Shown here: in pieces, positions 23,323 through 37,600 of the stretch | Layout of the letters: each line of letters opens with the position of its first letter | Position numbering within the stretch: the stretch's first letter is position 1 | NCBI RefSeq assembly: GCF_000002235.5 | Contig: NW_022145613.1 | Span: 6,430,519-6,494,518 of the forward strand | Length of the DNA stretch: 64,000 nt | Direction: 5' to 3' | From: Strongylocentrotus purpuratus | Taxonomy: Eukaryota > Echinodermata > Echinoidea > Camarodonta > Strongylocentrotidae | The notes under the pieces: model-generated | Database searches by the model: none | What the model was told of the DNA's origin: nothing | Seen by the model: the letters and a program-made list of their open reading frames with translations, nothing else | Program-made: the position numbers and the translations under genes

Positions 23323-23855
23323 AGAGAAAATGAGATATTTATTGCAGGAGAATGACAGTTGTCGAATATATTTCATGGGGGAAATACTTTTAGCCGTCGA
23401 ACGTGAGGGACTTCCTTAGTGATCTGATAATTCTCGTAAAACGCACGTAAAAGGAATGGTTAGATGAGACGGATTGAAGAAAAGAAATGAATTTAAATGA
23501 TATCAACTACTCATGGCATTGCAATGAATATACCCAAATAACATTAACGTGGCCATCACAAGACTGACAACAGACCAAACAATATTGAGTTACAATTATT
23601 TTCTTCCGCAACATACAAATCAAATAATAGCGTTTCAGCAATACAACATACACAAAATATAATTTAAAGAAAATGTTGAATGTCTACACGATAAAATAAA
23701 AATATACGATGACATTAAAACGAATTGAACTGATAACACAATACCAATAATTATTCATTAAGAAAGTTGCAGAAGAAGAAGGGCTATTACAATAAGCGAT
23801 TGCTTGATAGCGTGATAGCCCGGTGGAATGGGAAGGGTAGGGTGTGGATGTGATG

Positions 23856-23950
23856 ATAACCAAACAAATGGTGATGGTGTTGATGATGGTGATGATGGTG
23901 ATAATGTTGATGATAATGATAATGTTGATGATAATGATGTTGGTAAAAAT
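23856..23950 (+). repeat. GAT-rich imperfect microsatellite
   Basis: GATGATGGT/GATAATGTT runs, also present at 40545-40632 in unit B2, so it predates the duplication. Confidence 0.85.
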
Positions 23951-25078
23951 GAAAATGACAATATGCTGATGTAAATATGTCTGACACAGAAAGCTCATAC
24001 ATTTATACGGGAGTTATAAAATATAGTGCTGGATGTTTTCTAGGAATGTAAAGATAATATTGAATAATATTTCAGCACTGGAAATAGATCAAACAGTGTA
24101 CTCTGATAGAAATGCTTTCTTCGTATTGAATTTAAATGAATTTAGGGTTTTACATGAGTTGGTCGAGTCTGGGGGTGCATTCCATAAATCTGGACCATGA
24201 TGTCTTATTGATTTATGCAGAATAAATAATTTATGATTTATCACATGAAAGTTTAATGAGTTCCGAGTAGGGAAATGATGGAAAGTTTAATTTAATACCA
24301 ACAAATATTACAATACTCTGATGGCTCAAAATAGGTCGGATTAGTATCGATGAAAACACGTTTGATGTCAGTTTGGCGGTGTTCCTGCAAGCAACATAGC
24401 TTGGCAAAACATCCGAATTCACGGATTTCACTCATCCCTGCAAGAAAATACTTTCCTCGTATCTGGAATGTTACATTAAGAGGGGAAAGAAATCAAATTA
24501 AATGGGCTATTTTATTCACTTCATTGACCTAATTATACATCATCTGTATATAAGTTTATTGTCCATTTATCAATGATAAGAATATTTTCAATTATCAGAT
24601 ACGAAAGTTTTCCAACTGTGGTGCGTTGTGGTTCGATATCGAATTTGGAGCCCGCGAGATGTACAAAATTCATAGTCGATAGAAGTCTCTACAATTGCGC
24701 CCAGGTTTACCCTTCGTGTGTTATAAATTGGTTTATATGCAGTTTTTCAAAATAGAAGAAACTGTCATCATGAAAGCTATATAAAACGTGTGTGTTATTG
24801 TATGTTTAATTGCAAATGGGTCACTTTTATGTAAAGCACAAAGAACCTGTGGTAAAGGATAATGGCCATTTGGACGGTACAAATACATATCCCAACCTTC
24901 AAGCAATACTGTAGCTCATTGTCACAATACTTTATACTACTTTTCTCAGAAGATTTCATCAATTTCTTTTCGGGTAAACATTTAATCGATCCAGCCTTAA
25001 CATTACAGGCTGGGCCATAATTCCTTTCTTTCTGGGACACTCTGTAGTATAATGAAATTCGTTCACAACCGATTACAG

Positions 25079-25618
25079 CAGCGTTTTTCAACCGGGGTGC
25101 CTCAAGACATTACTAGGCGTCCCGCAAGACAAATTTAGCTTATTTTAAAAATACTTTGGAATGATTTGAAGCAGGATGATTTCAGCCAGCGAAGTGCCTA
25201 AATAGCTCCATATTTCGGCGAAAGAGGTGCCCGAATATTTTTCAATATGACAGCGAGAGGTCCGAATATATCTTATATATTTTACATCGAAATCACATGT
25301 TTACCAAGATCGATCGCTTCACTCACTTGCAACATTTAGAAACAAGGATGGTTCTAGGCAACGAGATGCATGCCCGATCATATCCTCGGATTCGTATATC
25401 GAAGAGATCGGATATTATGATTTCCGTATTCATGTATATTCGGCGGCGAGGTGCCCGCAATCATTTTTTAAATATCTTATCTAGTGCGTTGATAACATTT
25501 TTTTTTGTTTACCATATCAAAAATACCTTCCTGTTTTGCTCATACGTTTGGGTGACGCGAAACGTTATATTTCCGGCTTAAAGGTATACCGACGCTTAAA
25601 AACGGTTGAAAAACGCTG
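25079..25618. mobile_element. 540-bp hAT-like non-autonomous element
   Basis: Perfect 16-bp terminal repeats CAGCGTTTTTCAACCG. The flanking 8-mers GATTACAG (25071-25078) and GCTTAAAG (25619-25626) agree at 6 of 8 positions, consistent with a decayed hAT duplication. This sequence is absent from unit B2, although the B2 difference there is larger than the element alone. Confidence 0.8.
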
Positions 25619-27977
25619 GCTTAAAGCATGAAAATCAAGCCTCTGATCTGATACGCCTGTCACGCTCCATACCATCATCACATGAATTCATTCACTTTCG
25701 TTTCAGCATCAAATGTGACTTGGCATAAACACGAACAGATCATAATGCACTTAAAAGCTATAAGCCGTGCTTTGAATATAAACACCCTCCCATACGGAGA
25801 AATAAGTGCACCCTGGTTGAGCGCAACACCACCACTTGCATTAATTTTCACGTTAAAAAAAAACTTTCATTTCGCGGAGAGGCAATTTTATTTCGACAAT
25901 ATTTCAACTAAGCAAAGTAGTAATTTGCTTTTTTTCTTCTCATTTGCTTGCTTGGTTGAAAATTCAGTCTTGGGGGTAACCCTGCCCCATGCACCCCCAG
26001 GTCAAAATTGTATTGCGCTGACTCTATTTGTCATAACATAAATATGCTGGCACATCAACCTCTTCACGCACGGGCACACACACACACCACGCACACATGT
26101 GTCATCATTACATTGTTGCTAAGATCAGAGGAAACTTTATGACCTATGACAGCCTCTTTAACATCGATATCTAGGATTTTAAAAATGATTGTCCACTTTG
26201 CACAACTTCAAATATGCCAGACTGTTACGACCAATGCACTATGGACCTCGTTTGATCATAAAACCACGAACGGTAAACGTGTACATTGCCCCATGTGTTT
26301 GTGAAATATTGAACGGCCGGTTATTAAAAACATAACATACGTTTATTACAAGGAAAATTAGGAAGCTGCAAGTGGTAAGTTGTTTTTGTCTCAGTCGTTT
26401 ACATTGTTCTTTTAACAGGAAACTGGATTTTGTATAATAAACATAAATCCCATGATATGACGGTAGTGCTCTTTCACAGTTGAAGTTACTTTAAAATGCA
26501 AATTAAGACTTAAGAAATTAAAAGATAGGCGTGTGTCATTATGAAGAATTTTCCGCAAAAGCTTTACAAATTACCTTCGTAGTTCTGCTTAACGTAGAGC
26601 AAATGGTGTATTTCATATACTTTGGTTTGTTTGTTTTCTGCCTTAATCTAACGTCTAATAAAGGTCTTGGTCTGAAATTAATCAGCTTATATGACCTACT
26701 GTGACCTTGGTCACTAAGACAACTTACACGAACAATAGAAAACCTTGCATTAACATTTGATACTAACGTGACCGTACTTCGTCTATGATTCACCGCAGTG
26801 GCGCAGATACAGAAGAAGGATGGGCATGTGTCCATCCCCCCCCCCCTTCCATCGAAAGAGAGAGAAAAGGGGGAAAAGAAGAAAGGTGGGGTGCAAAAAT
26901 AAAGGAGATAGTTGCACCCTTTGCATCCGTTTCCAAACCCCTTACCCAATTTGACGGCGTTATTCGTTTGCATTTCACACACCGGTTCCCCCAGCCCCAT
27001 GAGTACCCCAATAGTATACGTCACTGATTTTCTCACACTATCAGCAGGTAATGAGATTTTTTTTGGTATTTTTTTGGTATTTTTTTTTCCTGCAAAATTA
27101 GTCCGACATGCATCTTCCCGCACCACAAGTATGTAAGATTAACGTTCTCTATATGCTGTTTAAAATATAATTCAATATAATTCGTTGCCTTCTGATCAAT
27201 TGCATCACTTAAAGGTGAAATTCAAAGAAAATCACAAATATGTGAACTAATGTATCCCTAGAAACTGGTAAGCTAACAGATGGCCATCGCACAAGTTTTA
27301 GGTCAACTACATATCGGGTTATTTATAAAAAAAAAAATACAAATACAACCACCTCCATAGCAGCTGGGATATACGAGAGATTCGCCGGAAAAAATAACGA
27401 TGTTTTAATGACGTCACTATATGGACCAATACTGCCCAAGCAGACGACATCCCATAACGAATGATACATAATTGGAAAGCTATTATTTGTCAAATTATAA
27501 TGGGTTTAGTGTACATAAAAGTAATGGCATGTCAAACCATTCAAAAGAGGATATGACCCGATTCTGATAACTGAAATCGTTTGCTTGTAAATACACAGGA
27601 TAGGGGGTTAATTATTAATCAAAGAAACCAGACTTTTAAACTGAAAAGCCCTCGGAATGATATTAAGGACGGCATTTGTTCCCTCTTTAAACGCCGAACA
27701 TACCGCGGTGTGTGCAGCTGACTATACAATGGCTTCTTATTTTGTTTACAAGCGACAGATTCCTTTATTTTTGTATCGCTGCATTTGTCATCAAAATAAA
27801 ACCATGCGCGGGGTTTAGAGTGAGGCAATAGATTATACATTTAGCCTGACGGTAGTGAAGTGAGAGAAAGAACTCAAGAGAAGATGAAAACACAGGCACT
27901 GAAAATGTGTGAGATGTCATGGGACATCGTCTGCTTGTGCAAATCATGTCCATACTGTGATCTCACACATCTCAGCA

Positions 27978-28241
27978 CCCGGCCCCCCCACTCAGGTTTC
28001 AAAATGACCGCATGCGTGTTGCCAAAATGTCCTTTTCGTAACAAAAGAAAAAGGTCGATCCGTATTGACTTTACACACCGGACTTTTGCTGAAAAGGGGG
28101 GGGGGGTGCTGAAAAAGGCTCGTATACAAAAGAAAAAGGTCGAGCCGTATTGACTTTACACACCGGACTTTTGCTGAAAAGGGGGGGTCGGTTGGAACAC
28201 GCATATGCGTACCCTAAATAACACTGAGTGGGGGGGCCGGG
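27978..28241. mobile_element. 264-bp element with 8-bp target duplication
   Basis: Terminal repeats CCCGGCCCCCCCACTCAG (18 bp, inverted at the right end) are flanked by TCTCAGCA on both sides (27970-27977, 28242-28249). Unit B2 carries the empty site near 43840. The interior holds two copies, about 84 bp apart, of a roughly 60-bp block containing GTATTGACTTTACACACCGG. The 8-bp duplication suggests hAT, although the ends are not CAG-initial. Confidence 0.88.
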
Positions 28242-28490
28242 TCTCAGCAGCGTTCGTAGAGCTCTTCAGGTGCTATGCCGGGGCTGTATTTAAGCGTTTT
28301 GTAATGTATAATAATCATTACTTCGAATGTTTCCAACCATTGAATTGTGATAACCTTGTCAAATCAAAGTTTTAACTTTGCAATAATGAAAATAAAGTTA
28401 GTTTTTAAAATCAATGAATATCTACTTTAAATTTCCAAGCCCATTTAAATATCCCATTTTTTCAGTATAAACAATATCAATATAACAAGT

Positions 28491-28692
28491 ATGACCAAGA
28501 GCCACGGAGAGCAGACAACTGATGACTCACTGTCAACGTCGACATCAATGTCCATTCCGTCTAGATATCCATCAATATCAGAGACGATGGCTACCAAAAA
28601 GGATGGCTCAAAGAAGACGGACTATGGTTCCTTACCGCTTGAAGCTAGTGAACAGGACAGAAAACCACTTCTACAACCTTCAAAGAAGAATA
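28491..28692 (+). CDS. slc17a5-like: Transporter copy 1, exon 1 (cytosolic N-tail)
   Basis: The ATG at 28491 is preceded by CCCATTTTTTCAG, a likely acceptor, so a 5'-UTR exon probably lies upstream. The exon encodes a Ser/Thr-rich tail with the dileucine motif. The donor GTGAGT follows 28692, phase 1. Confidence 0.85.
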
Positions 28693-31600
28693 GTGAGTAC
28701 AGAAATTCATCATTACCATACTGAAAACATGCTGTGATCAAATTTACAATTTTGATGTATGCGTGCTGTATATATGTTTTCTGTTCTTTTTCTTTGTAGT
28801 CTATGACATATCATTGTATACAACAAAAGAATCTCACTTCTGAATGAATTGAAGTATGATGATTTAAACTAACACATAAAGGATCAGGGAGATGGAACGG
28901 TAATGATGGCTGAGGAGGTGGAGGAGAAGGAGACGAAAAAGTCTATTATATTCGTTATCCATGCACCTTACACCCACCTCTCATACGTACTCTAATGTAT
29001 ACGTGTTCATATCTGCGTCTTATTTAATTTTACAAGTACCTGGGTTCATCCAAGTCCGCCATCAGATGGCCATACTGATTTTCTTCGGGATGACGGCCGT
29101 CTGCGCGATGCGGCAAAACGTAAGCGTTGCCATGGTGGCAATGGTTAACGGGTCTTACGTCACATATGACGAGCCACTCGGGAACGAAAGTTTGGAAGGC
29201 GTGGATACTTGCGCAGAATCTCTGGCGGTGAACTCGACAACTGGACAGACGGTAATCCCGAAGATTAATTGGTATCATTTCATAATTTAATACGACGTAT
29301 ATCCGAAGTGAACATGGTGAAGGGCATTGTGTAGACGTGTTGATAACATACGAATGAGGCGCCATCATCACAGTTTACATTCTTGAAGTGTTCTTTAATG
29401 GTCTTGGTAAATATTTAATTAAACTCTCTGAACACACCCACAGAGAGATAGAAACTTTAAGGTGAAGACCAGTTCTGGGCATGCGATTGCATTGTGAAAG
29501 AAACGTTGTGAATCGATCAGAAAAGGTTGATCATCTACCATATAAGTATTGGTGTACTGCAAGGTTCTGGAATCATCAAAATAATAAGAAAATTGGCCCA
29601 ATCTTGGTAAAGTTACAAGCACTGTACACAGAAAGATGTATATGGGACTATGCGACACGTCGTGCGCGATATCTATCCGGTCCGGATAGATATAATAATT
29701 TACCCAATATATGAATTAGTAGCCGGTTTCCCGGTAAAATTTGTATCATCACGTATTTTGTCAAAACATATTCTTTCACATGATTGGTAATAAGAGCTTC
29801 CATTTCATTTTTGAGAGGGGGGTGTTTCCAAAACTGGTCTTTACTTTTAAGGAATGAAAAAAGTATGTCGGGGTCCGTTTCTTTTGTTCATTTCAGTGTC
29901 AGTTTCTTTACACTCACGTGTTTCAAAGAACCAGACATTTTAAATGTATGTCCAAAAATAATCAAGGAAACACAGTATTACCGCTGAGAGTATGTACGAT
30001 ACTTCAGTTCCATATGTCTCCTTGGACTGCCCTTGAGAGAAGTATAACTATAATCGATTAGACCAACTCTTACGAAGGATAAATTCAAATTAAGTACTTA
30101 CAATCAATATCATAATTTTTTTTGGAGAAAATTTAGTGTTACTACAGCTATTTGTTGTTGTATCTGTCGGTAACATTTTGTAGAGTTCTGGCGAGTTTCT
30201 GTGGGATACACAAACACAAGAACTACTCCTCGCGGGCTTCTTTTACGGCTACATCTTCACGCAAATCCCCGGCGGCTGGCTTTCTGACAAGTTTGGTATG
30301 AAATGGGTCCTCGGGTTTGGATTTCTGCTGTCAAGTGTATGCACTCTCCTGGGGCCAGTAGCTGCTTATGCTGGAACAGAGTGGTACTTTGTAACTAGGT
30401 TCTTCAGTGGACTGGGTGAGGTAAGGAAAGACAGACAAGATTGAGCTTCCCCTTCGTATCAAGTAGCCTAAGTATGATAACCGAAATGGTTTAACAGTCA
30501 CTAGAAACATCAGTAAATTATCAATACAGAAAAGCCCCATGAGGACCTACCGAAACTGAATAGCACCATGTAGTAAGTCCATGATTCGATCAAATGCTGT
30601 TGACACAGCCCAATTAAAAACAGAGCAGGACATTCGAGAGGAAAGTTGTGTCTGGTAAGTGGTAACCCTTCAATCTGGTGAAAACTTATTTGGTTTGTCA
30701 TGTCCCTTGAACGTTCCACATACATTCCACAAGGTTCGGCCAACCAAAAGTTTAGGTCAGGTGAAAAAATCATTCTCTTGAACATTTCCACATTTCTGAA
30801 AGTTCAAGAGATCGTCGGGTTTGTCAATCTTTAGCCTTGTAAGCCTTCAGTCTTGTGAATGAACCTCCCTCCCCATATCCCATTCGTTACCCTCTACATA
30901 GGCTATCATGATTCTTCTTTCAGGGCGTCTCTTTCCCAAGTTTGCTTGCCATGTGGTCTAAATGGGCACATCCAGAGGAAAGAAGCAGTCTAAGCGTGAT
31001 CGGTTTCGTAGGTAATGATATGGAAGTATAATTCGCTGCTTAGTTTTCTCCTTATTTCATTTTTGTGGTATTACAATAACTGTCCATATTCTTTTCCCTT
31101 TCTTGCAACCTAAGAGGTTTGAAGACAGCTTTCTAATTATTATTCTCGTCTTCATTTTCCTTCTGCTTCATCATAATCATCTTTACATATTTCATCATTA
31201 TCACTATCATCATCTTCTTCATCCTCTTCTTTTTCTTTCTTTTCACATTTTCTTCTGTGTTCTATATTTTCTTTCTCAACTTTTAATCCTGATGAACTAT
31301 TCAACTGTCCATGTTCATCCGTAACTGCACAACGCCAAATTCAAGAGTAACCCACTAGCAGACACCGAGGGGCAAATAAGTTTTGTATAACTTTATGCCT
31401 ACTTCCAAGGTATGATATCCAAGGTATGATAACTTCCTCTACTTTTGCCATCTCCTTTTCTCACCATGTTATCTTCCTTGCTAACTAATGAAAGCTTAAC
31501 TGAAACACTGAAAGCTAAATGTTATCGGCCATAAAAGAAAAAATACTCGAATAAGGAAGATATATTAAGTTCATAGCATTAATGATATATATTTTATCAA

Positions 31601-34600
31601 ATAAATTAGGAAACATACTAGACATTAGAATATAAAAGTTATAAGGTCTTAACAATTAGACATAAAATACTTTAAATTTCTTCAGCGTAGTACTGCTCTT
31701 CCTCTTCAAGTAAATTTCCTATAAAAATGTTTACCTTAGTAAAATGTCGAAGGTAAAAATTTCAGAGGTAAAACTGCCACAGAGGTACAGTACATATGTC
31801 AGAAATTATTGATATATGAATTTAGTACAGAAAGAATTTATTTTGTGGGGAAAAAAAATTATTTAAATATCAAACGATGTTCCACCGAACTGTGTACTGT
31901 ACGATAAACAATAGTATAAATACATGTAGCCGAATGTCTCTCTGCCGGGAACCCCAACTCTACTATGCGTTAATATCTATATTTTGTTTTCCGATTTCAG
32001 GATTCAACAGTGGAAATGTGTTGGGTAATGCATTGACAGGATATCTCATTAATCTAGATGTGATAGGCGGGTGGCCTCTTCCATTCTACGTATTTGGTTA
32101 GTGATAATTGCTACTTACACCTACTGCATTTTCTCTTCTGTTTCACCCTCCTCCCTGTCTTTTTCTTCTTTTTTTCAATATAAAGTTTGAAGGATCCATG
32201 CAAAACTAAAATACTGCAAGGGTATTATAAATGTCGGCCTTATCATAATATTTATCTCAATTCTCTGAAAGTGGAAGATTGCATAGGGAGGCCGGCTTAT
32301 TATATATTAAATCATTCATTTATTGCAACCATAAGTTGGATTTCATACAGTAAAAAAGGCATGCATATAAATGGTTCACAATATAGTTATATGTATATAT
32401 ACTTTGTACAATAAAACTGTATAAATTGACACTTTAAATACATAGATATGAAAAGAAGAAGAAAAAAACAACAACAAAAAAAACACTCAAGAGCAATCGC
32501 ATTTAAACATAATTAAAAGGTACATAAGACTTCACAGGACCAATAATCATATATCAACTGACATCAACGTATTGTCCAACAATTAAAATTGAGAAAGATT
32601 TTGAAAGAAAGAGAGAGACAGTAAACCTAAATTGAGTGGTGGTATAATGCATTATCCGTAAAAAAAAAAATATCCAGTCAAATTCAATTGGTATTAAATT
32701 TGTTACATTCTAAGTTATTATAAAATACATACAATAAACAAGTGTGCAATTTTAAGTAAAACATCTACACGGCACCTCAATTCAATATAAAATTGGCAAT
32801 AATGATTATTAATTAAATGTAATACCATGTACAAAGCTTGAATACAAGTACCCCCAAGTTTGATACTAATAAACCGGTGTCGTATAATTATAACAGATAT
32901 GTAAAATAAGATTTAAACATAAATATATGGACCAATAATCATATATCAACTGACATCAACGTATTGTTCAGAACAGTTACAATTGAGGAAGATTTTGAAG
33001 GAAATAAAAAAAAAAGAGAGACAGTAAACCAAAATTGAGTGGTGGTATAATGCATTATTTGTAAAAATTAATCCAGACAAATTCAATTGATATCAAATTT
33101 GTTACATTCTCAATTATTTTAAAATTCATATAATAAACAAGTGCGTAATTTAAGTAAAATGTCTAAACGGTACTTTAATTCAATATAAAATTGGCAATAA
33201 TGATTATTAATTAAATTTAATACCCTGTACAAAGTTTGAAGACACTAATAAAACGGTGTCGTATGATAATCACAAATATGTAAAATAGGATTGATGTCTT
33301 CTCATTAAAATTATTACATTTGATTAACGAGAATATACTCAATAAAAAGGACAATAAAAATACATTAAATTTGGCAAGATCATTGTAGATTTAACAGACA
33401 CCAGGGTATGAAGCTATTTTTGTATCTATTAGTTTTGCATTTGGGAGGGTACAGGTCTTTGCTGTTCCGAAGAGAGTATCTTGTTTCTCTTGGAGCAGAA
33501 AGAAGATGGCTTAGCATGTGACTGGGGTTACGAATTTGGGTAAACAAATTAAGGCATAGTTTTTGTCTACGTTCAGAAAGGGATTGGAGGTTAAGAAAGA
33601 CAAGGGCGTCAGAGTATGATAGTCCAGGTGAAATAATTCTAACTGCCCTTTTTTTTGATGGACTCTAACATTTCGGATTGTTCTTTGGTCAGACCTCCTT
33701 GAAATACTTGGCAAGTATACTCTAACACCGATCTAATGCATGCCACATAGTATCTGCACATATCAATCTGATTTAAACCTGCCCTTCGTAATTGAACAAG
33801 AAGGTACAAGCGTTTTGCTGCTTTAGTGTAGGTTTCTTTCACGTGGGTATCCCAATTAAGTTTGTTATTGAGGTACAAACCGAGTAGTTTAACTTCCTGA
33901 ACCCTCTCTACTTGATTTCCACCGATGGTAAGATATGGTAAGTTTGGATCGTCTTTCATGAAGCAAACAACCATTTCCTTGGTCTTCATTGGATTTATCT
34001 GCATATCATTCAAGTCAGACCAGTGTGCAAGTTCATTGAGGGTATTCTGAATCGTGCCATTATCACCATATGGACATATCTCATACAATGTTGTTTCATC
34101 AACATTAAATGAACGGTATTATTTTCTTTTCAAATTATTATTCAAAATGGGTCTGCCATAAAATGGATTTCGGATCTGCTAGTTGTGCGGGTACATCTTA
34201 AATGACTTAATGATTTAAAAGATGAAATAAACCTTTAGTTTGATGAACCTTCAGTCTTGCGGACCGTAGTCCGAGCAAATACATGTACATACACTAATGA
34301 TGAACAAATGAACTGTCAATCATATTTTGCAGGTACGGTAGGCTGTCTTTGGTTCATCTTGTGGAGCTTTGTTGCCTACAGTTCACCACGTGAACACCCA
34401 TGGATATCTAAAGAGGAGCGTGAATATCTGGAAGAGGGCCTAAAACATTCCAACGTAGGTCGTACCCCTATAACGTGCTATACACCTAATGCAAGGGCAT
34501 ATAAAGTAAAGCGTAGGAATTAAGGATGGAGACCAGTTTAAAGACTAAACTTTGTCTGGATCATGCATATATTTTCTTCCTTATGTGTCATGCAACGTCA

Positions 34601-37600
34601 CCTTTCTCCTAGATAATTGTAAACTTCCATACTATCAACTTGTGTGTTCTTATGTTGTTACATGTGTTTTGTTTCGTTTTTTTTTTTTTGTGTGTGTTTT
34701 TTTGTGTTTTTTTTTGGGGGGGGGGGAGGGGAAGGGGTAAAAGATTAGTGATATATATAAACATCTGAGCAACAGTTAACCTATTTGCTTGGACTGTTTT
34801 GGAGTCTCCTTAAAGGAACTGCTGGTGTGACCAGCTGTCAGAATTATCTGTTGGTACCTGAACTGACTATTGGTCGCAATGGCACAATATGTACAAAGAA
34901 AATAGCAAATAAAATGCCAGGAATGTATAGAATATAGGTAGTAATGGGAACATTTAACTAAGGCAGACCGTTTTATTTCTTTTATCAGATGATAAAACCT
35001 GCGGCAGGGGTTCGAGCCCTCCACCTTGTGGTTTACATTTCGTAGACGAAACCACTAGACCACAGCACAACACAACATCATCTATAGTACATCGTTTTTT
35101 TTCTATGTCCACAGACACTGAGACCATCCATACCATGGAGAAGTATCCTCAGTTCCCCAGCCATGTGGTGCCAAGTATGCACTCATTTTCCATTCACGCT
35201 AGGCATGTTCACCCTACTCGTCAACCTACCGCTCTACTACAGCGAAGCACTTAATGTTCCCATAGAACTCGTAAGTTTATAGTGCTAAAAACCTTATTCG
35301 GGATGGTTGATTATATTTAGAAAAAGTTATGTATCCAATCCAAGAAATATTTTCCTGTGAGCAGATCGAGGCGTGCTGAACAATTTGAGCAAAGACAGGT
35401 CGAGTGGGGGAATAATCATAATTGTGCTCACCAATTGCATGATAATTCATGACAAGGCGATCCCCGTGACGGCATCTTCTGGCCAACTTTTGCCATGAAC
35501 TTCCATAAGCTCATCCGTGGTACAAGTTTGTTGGTACAAATCTTTCTTTTGTTAGTAATCCAATATATACATTTTTTTTAAATCCCGATCTATGGACAGT
35601 TTTTGGCAAGATTTACACAAATTGGTAACTAGGGTGTCGGATTGCAGAAATGAATCTCACGAGACATATTTTTTAAATCATTTTAATACTTTTTTGTTTC
35701 TGTCATTTGATAGGCTGGCATATATTCGGCTTTACCCTACGCCCTGCAATTCGTTGTAATGCTTGTCTTCAGTTACATCTCAGATGCTCTCTTCGCCCGG
35801 AGGATACTCAGTAAAATAGCAACCAGAAAACTTATGGCAGCAATAGGTAACGCAATTATTTCTCCTAAAGCTCGTTGCATGCGATCCATCATTTTAAGCG
35901 CCCTCTCACCTGCGCTAAACGAACCTGTAAATTAAAGGCAGTGAGCCCATACGCCAGTATACGCCAGTATGGGCATGCATTGATTGCACAGCTCATATTG
36001 CGCGTCAAAGACTGTTTTTCGCCGTTCTTCTTGAGGCGAATGACGTCTCGCTTTGTGCAATCGATATTTTTTGTGTCATTTTCCCTCACGCCCATGCGTC
36101 ATTAATTTTGTTGACATGATAGGCGTGGGCACTGACGCAATCGCAATAGGGACTTTTAGATTCGCACGAAGACAATGTGGATTGCTACGGTCGACGTCCT
36201 TTTAATGCACTGCCTTGAATGGACGTCATACGTATCAGTCCACGCACATCTAAAAGTCCCTAATAACGCCTCGTGTGCAACGTACGAACTTTTAAATTTA
36301 TGATGAAGCTGTCTGTGGGCCGCTTAGTAAATAGTAGTAGGTTAGAGCCCGGTTAGCAGACGGCTTGCAAGGACGACGTCTCACGAGATCGACATCTGTT
36401 TTGCGCACCTTCTTACAACTTGGCAGTGGGTTAACCCGGGAATATTTTCAGTCGTCGGTCTCTAGGGCCGTCAGTCTTGTCGGTCTTGTCGGTCAACTGA
36501 TAATGGCAATATTTCAATAGAGAGCGTCATTGGCATGCCCAGAAGTTAAAATTCAGGGGGTTACATCGGATTTGGGTGCGAACCCCAGCGTACTATAGAC
36601 TCAATACAACTTCTTCTATATTTTATAATAGTTTCATATATTGTGTTGTTTGTTTGCTTCTTATTGTTTACTTCACTTGTATCTTGTTTTTTCTAAGCAG
36701 GTTTTGGATCGGGGGCGTTCTTTCTTATCCTCACCGGTTTTTCACGGTGCAACACTGCTCTGTCAGTGACGTTTTTGACCCTAGCCATGGGTGGGGTCGG
36801 CATTTGTTTCTCCGGTCACTTCGTGGCCTTACTGGACATCGCAGGTCCCTTTGCTGGTTCGGCTATGGGAATGATGAACACGGCCGGTACCCTAGGCGGC
36901 ATTATCGGGCCCTACATCGTCGGCGTCTTGACTGAAATACAGGTTTGGCTAAAATTACAAACAATCACGAGATGATTGCTTATGTCAGTTGTGCACAATC
37001 TCTCAGCTATATTTAGCTAACATAATGAAAGAAGATGGGAAAATGGTTAGCAATTATAAGTCTTGACTCACCTTAGATTTCATTCACTTTAATCTGAATT
37101 GGGCGTAGAAAGCGGAGGGCCAAAGTCAGAAAAGAGAGGTTTACCTGCCTCTACCACATAAACTAAGCACACCTTGTTTATTCGAAAGGCTTTATCATAA
37201 TACATAATATTTGAGAGGTGTTTCTTTTTTGTATTCGTAGCCAACAACCCTAAATCGGAGGGGCCGTCAAAAAGCGGCCCTTTTGACGATAAAGGGTATT
37301 TTGTAAATAATTTTTCAAGGAGTTTGGTGTTATATGAAAGAAAATTAAATTTTCCACATTTCGATACCAATTTTAACGAATTTGGGATTTAAGTTTAAAA
37401 AAAAAAAAAAAATTGTGATTTTTTTTTTCTCGAAATATTGAAATTGATAAAAACCATAATTTTCCATGTATCAAAATCGGAGAATTGCATTTTTTCGTAA
37501 CTTTCAAGGAACTTGTCTATGTACAAGTAAAATATCCTGTGTAAAGGAGAGGTTTATATCTCTTTTCAATACAAAGTTATAGCAACCCAAATTTGATTTC

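Larger units (their letters stand above)
21350..23464. other. Spacer between receptor and transporter units, no gene seen
   Basis: AT-rich sequence with a tRNA-like fragment (22017-22054) and a degenerate MITE (about 22980-23322). A 104-codon frame at 22623-22937 begins with a hydrophobic stretch but has no recognisable domain and no splice context, so I do not call it a gene. Confidence 0.5.

Noticed and set aside
25682..26041. 119-codon + strand frame, also open at 41342-41737
   Set aside because: Conservation is no better than the surrounding duplicated DNA, and there is no splice context or recognisable domain.
26539..27126. 195-codon - strand open frame
   Set aside because: The equivalent in unit B2 is broken by frameshifts (42270-42657), it crosses poly-C and AG-rich tracts, and no domain is recognisable.
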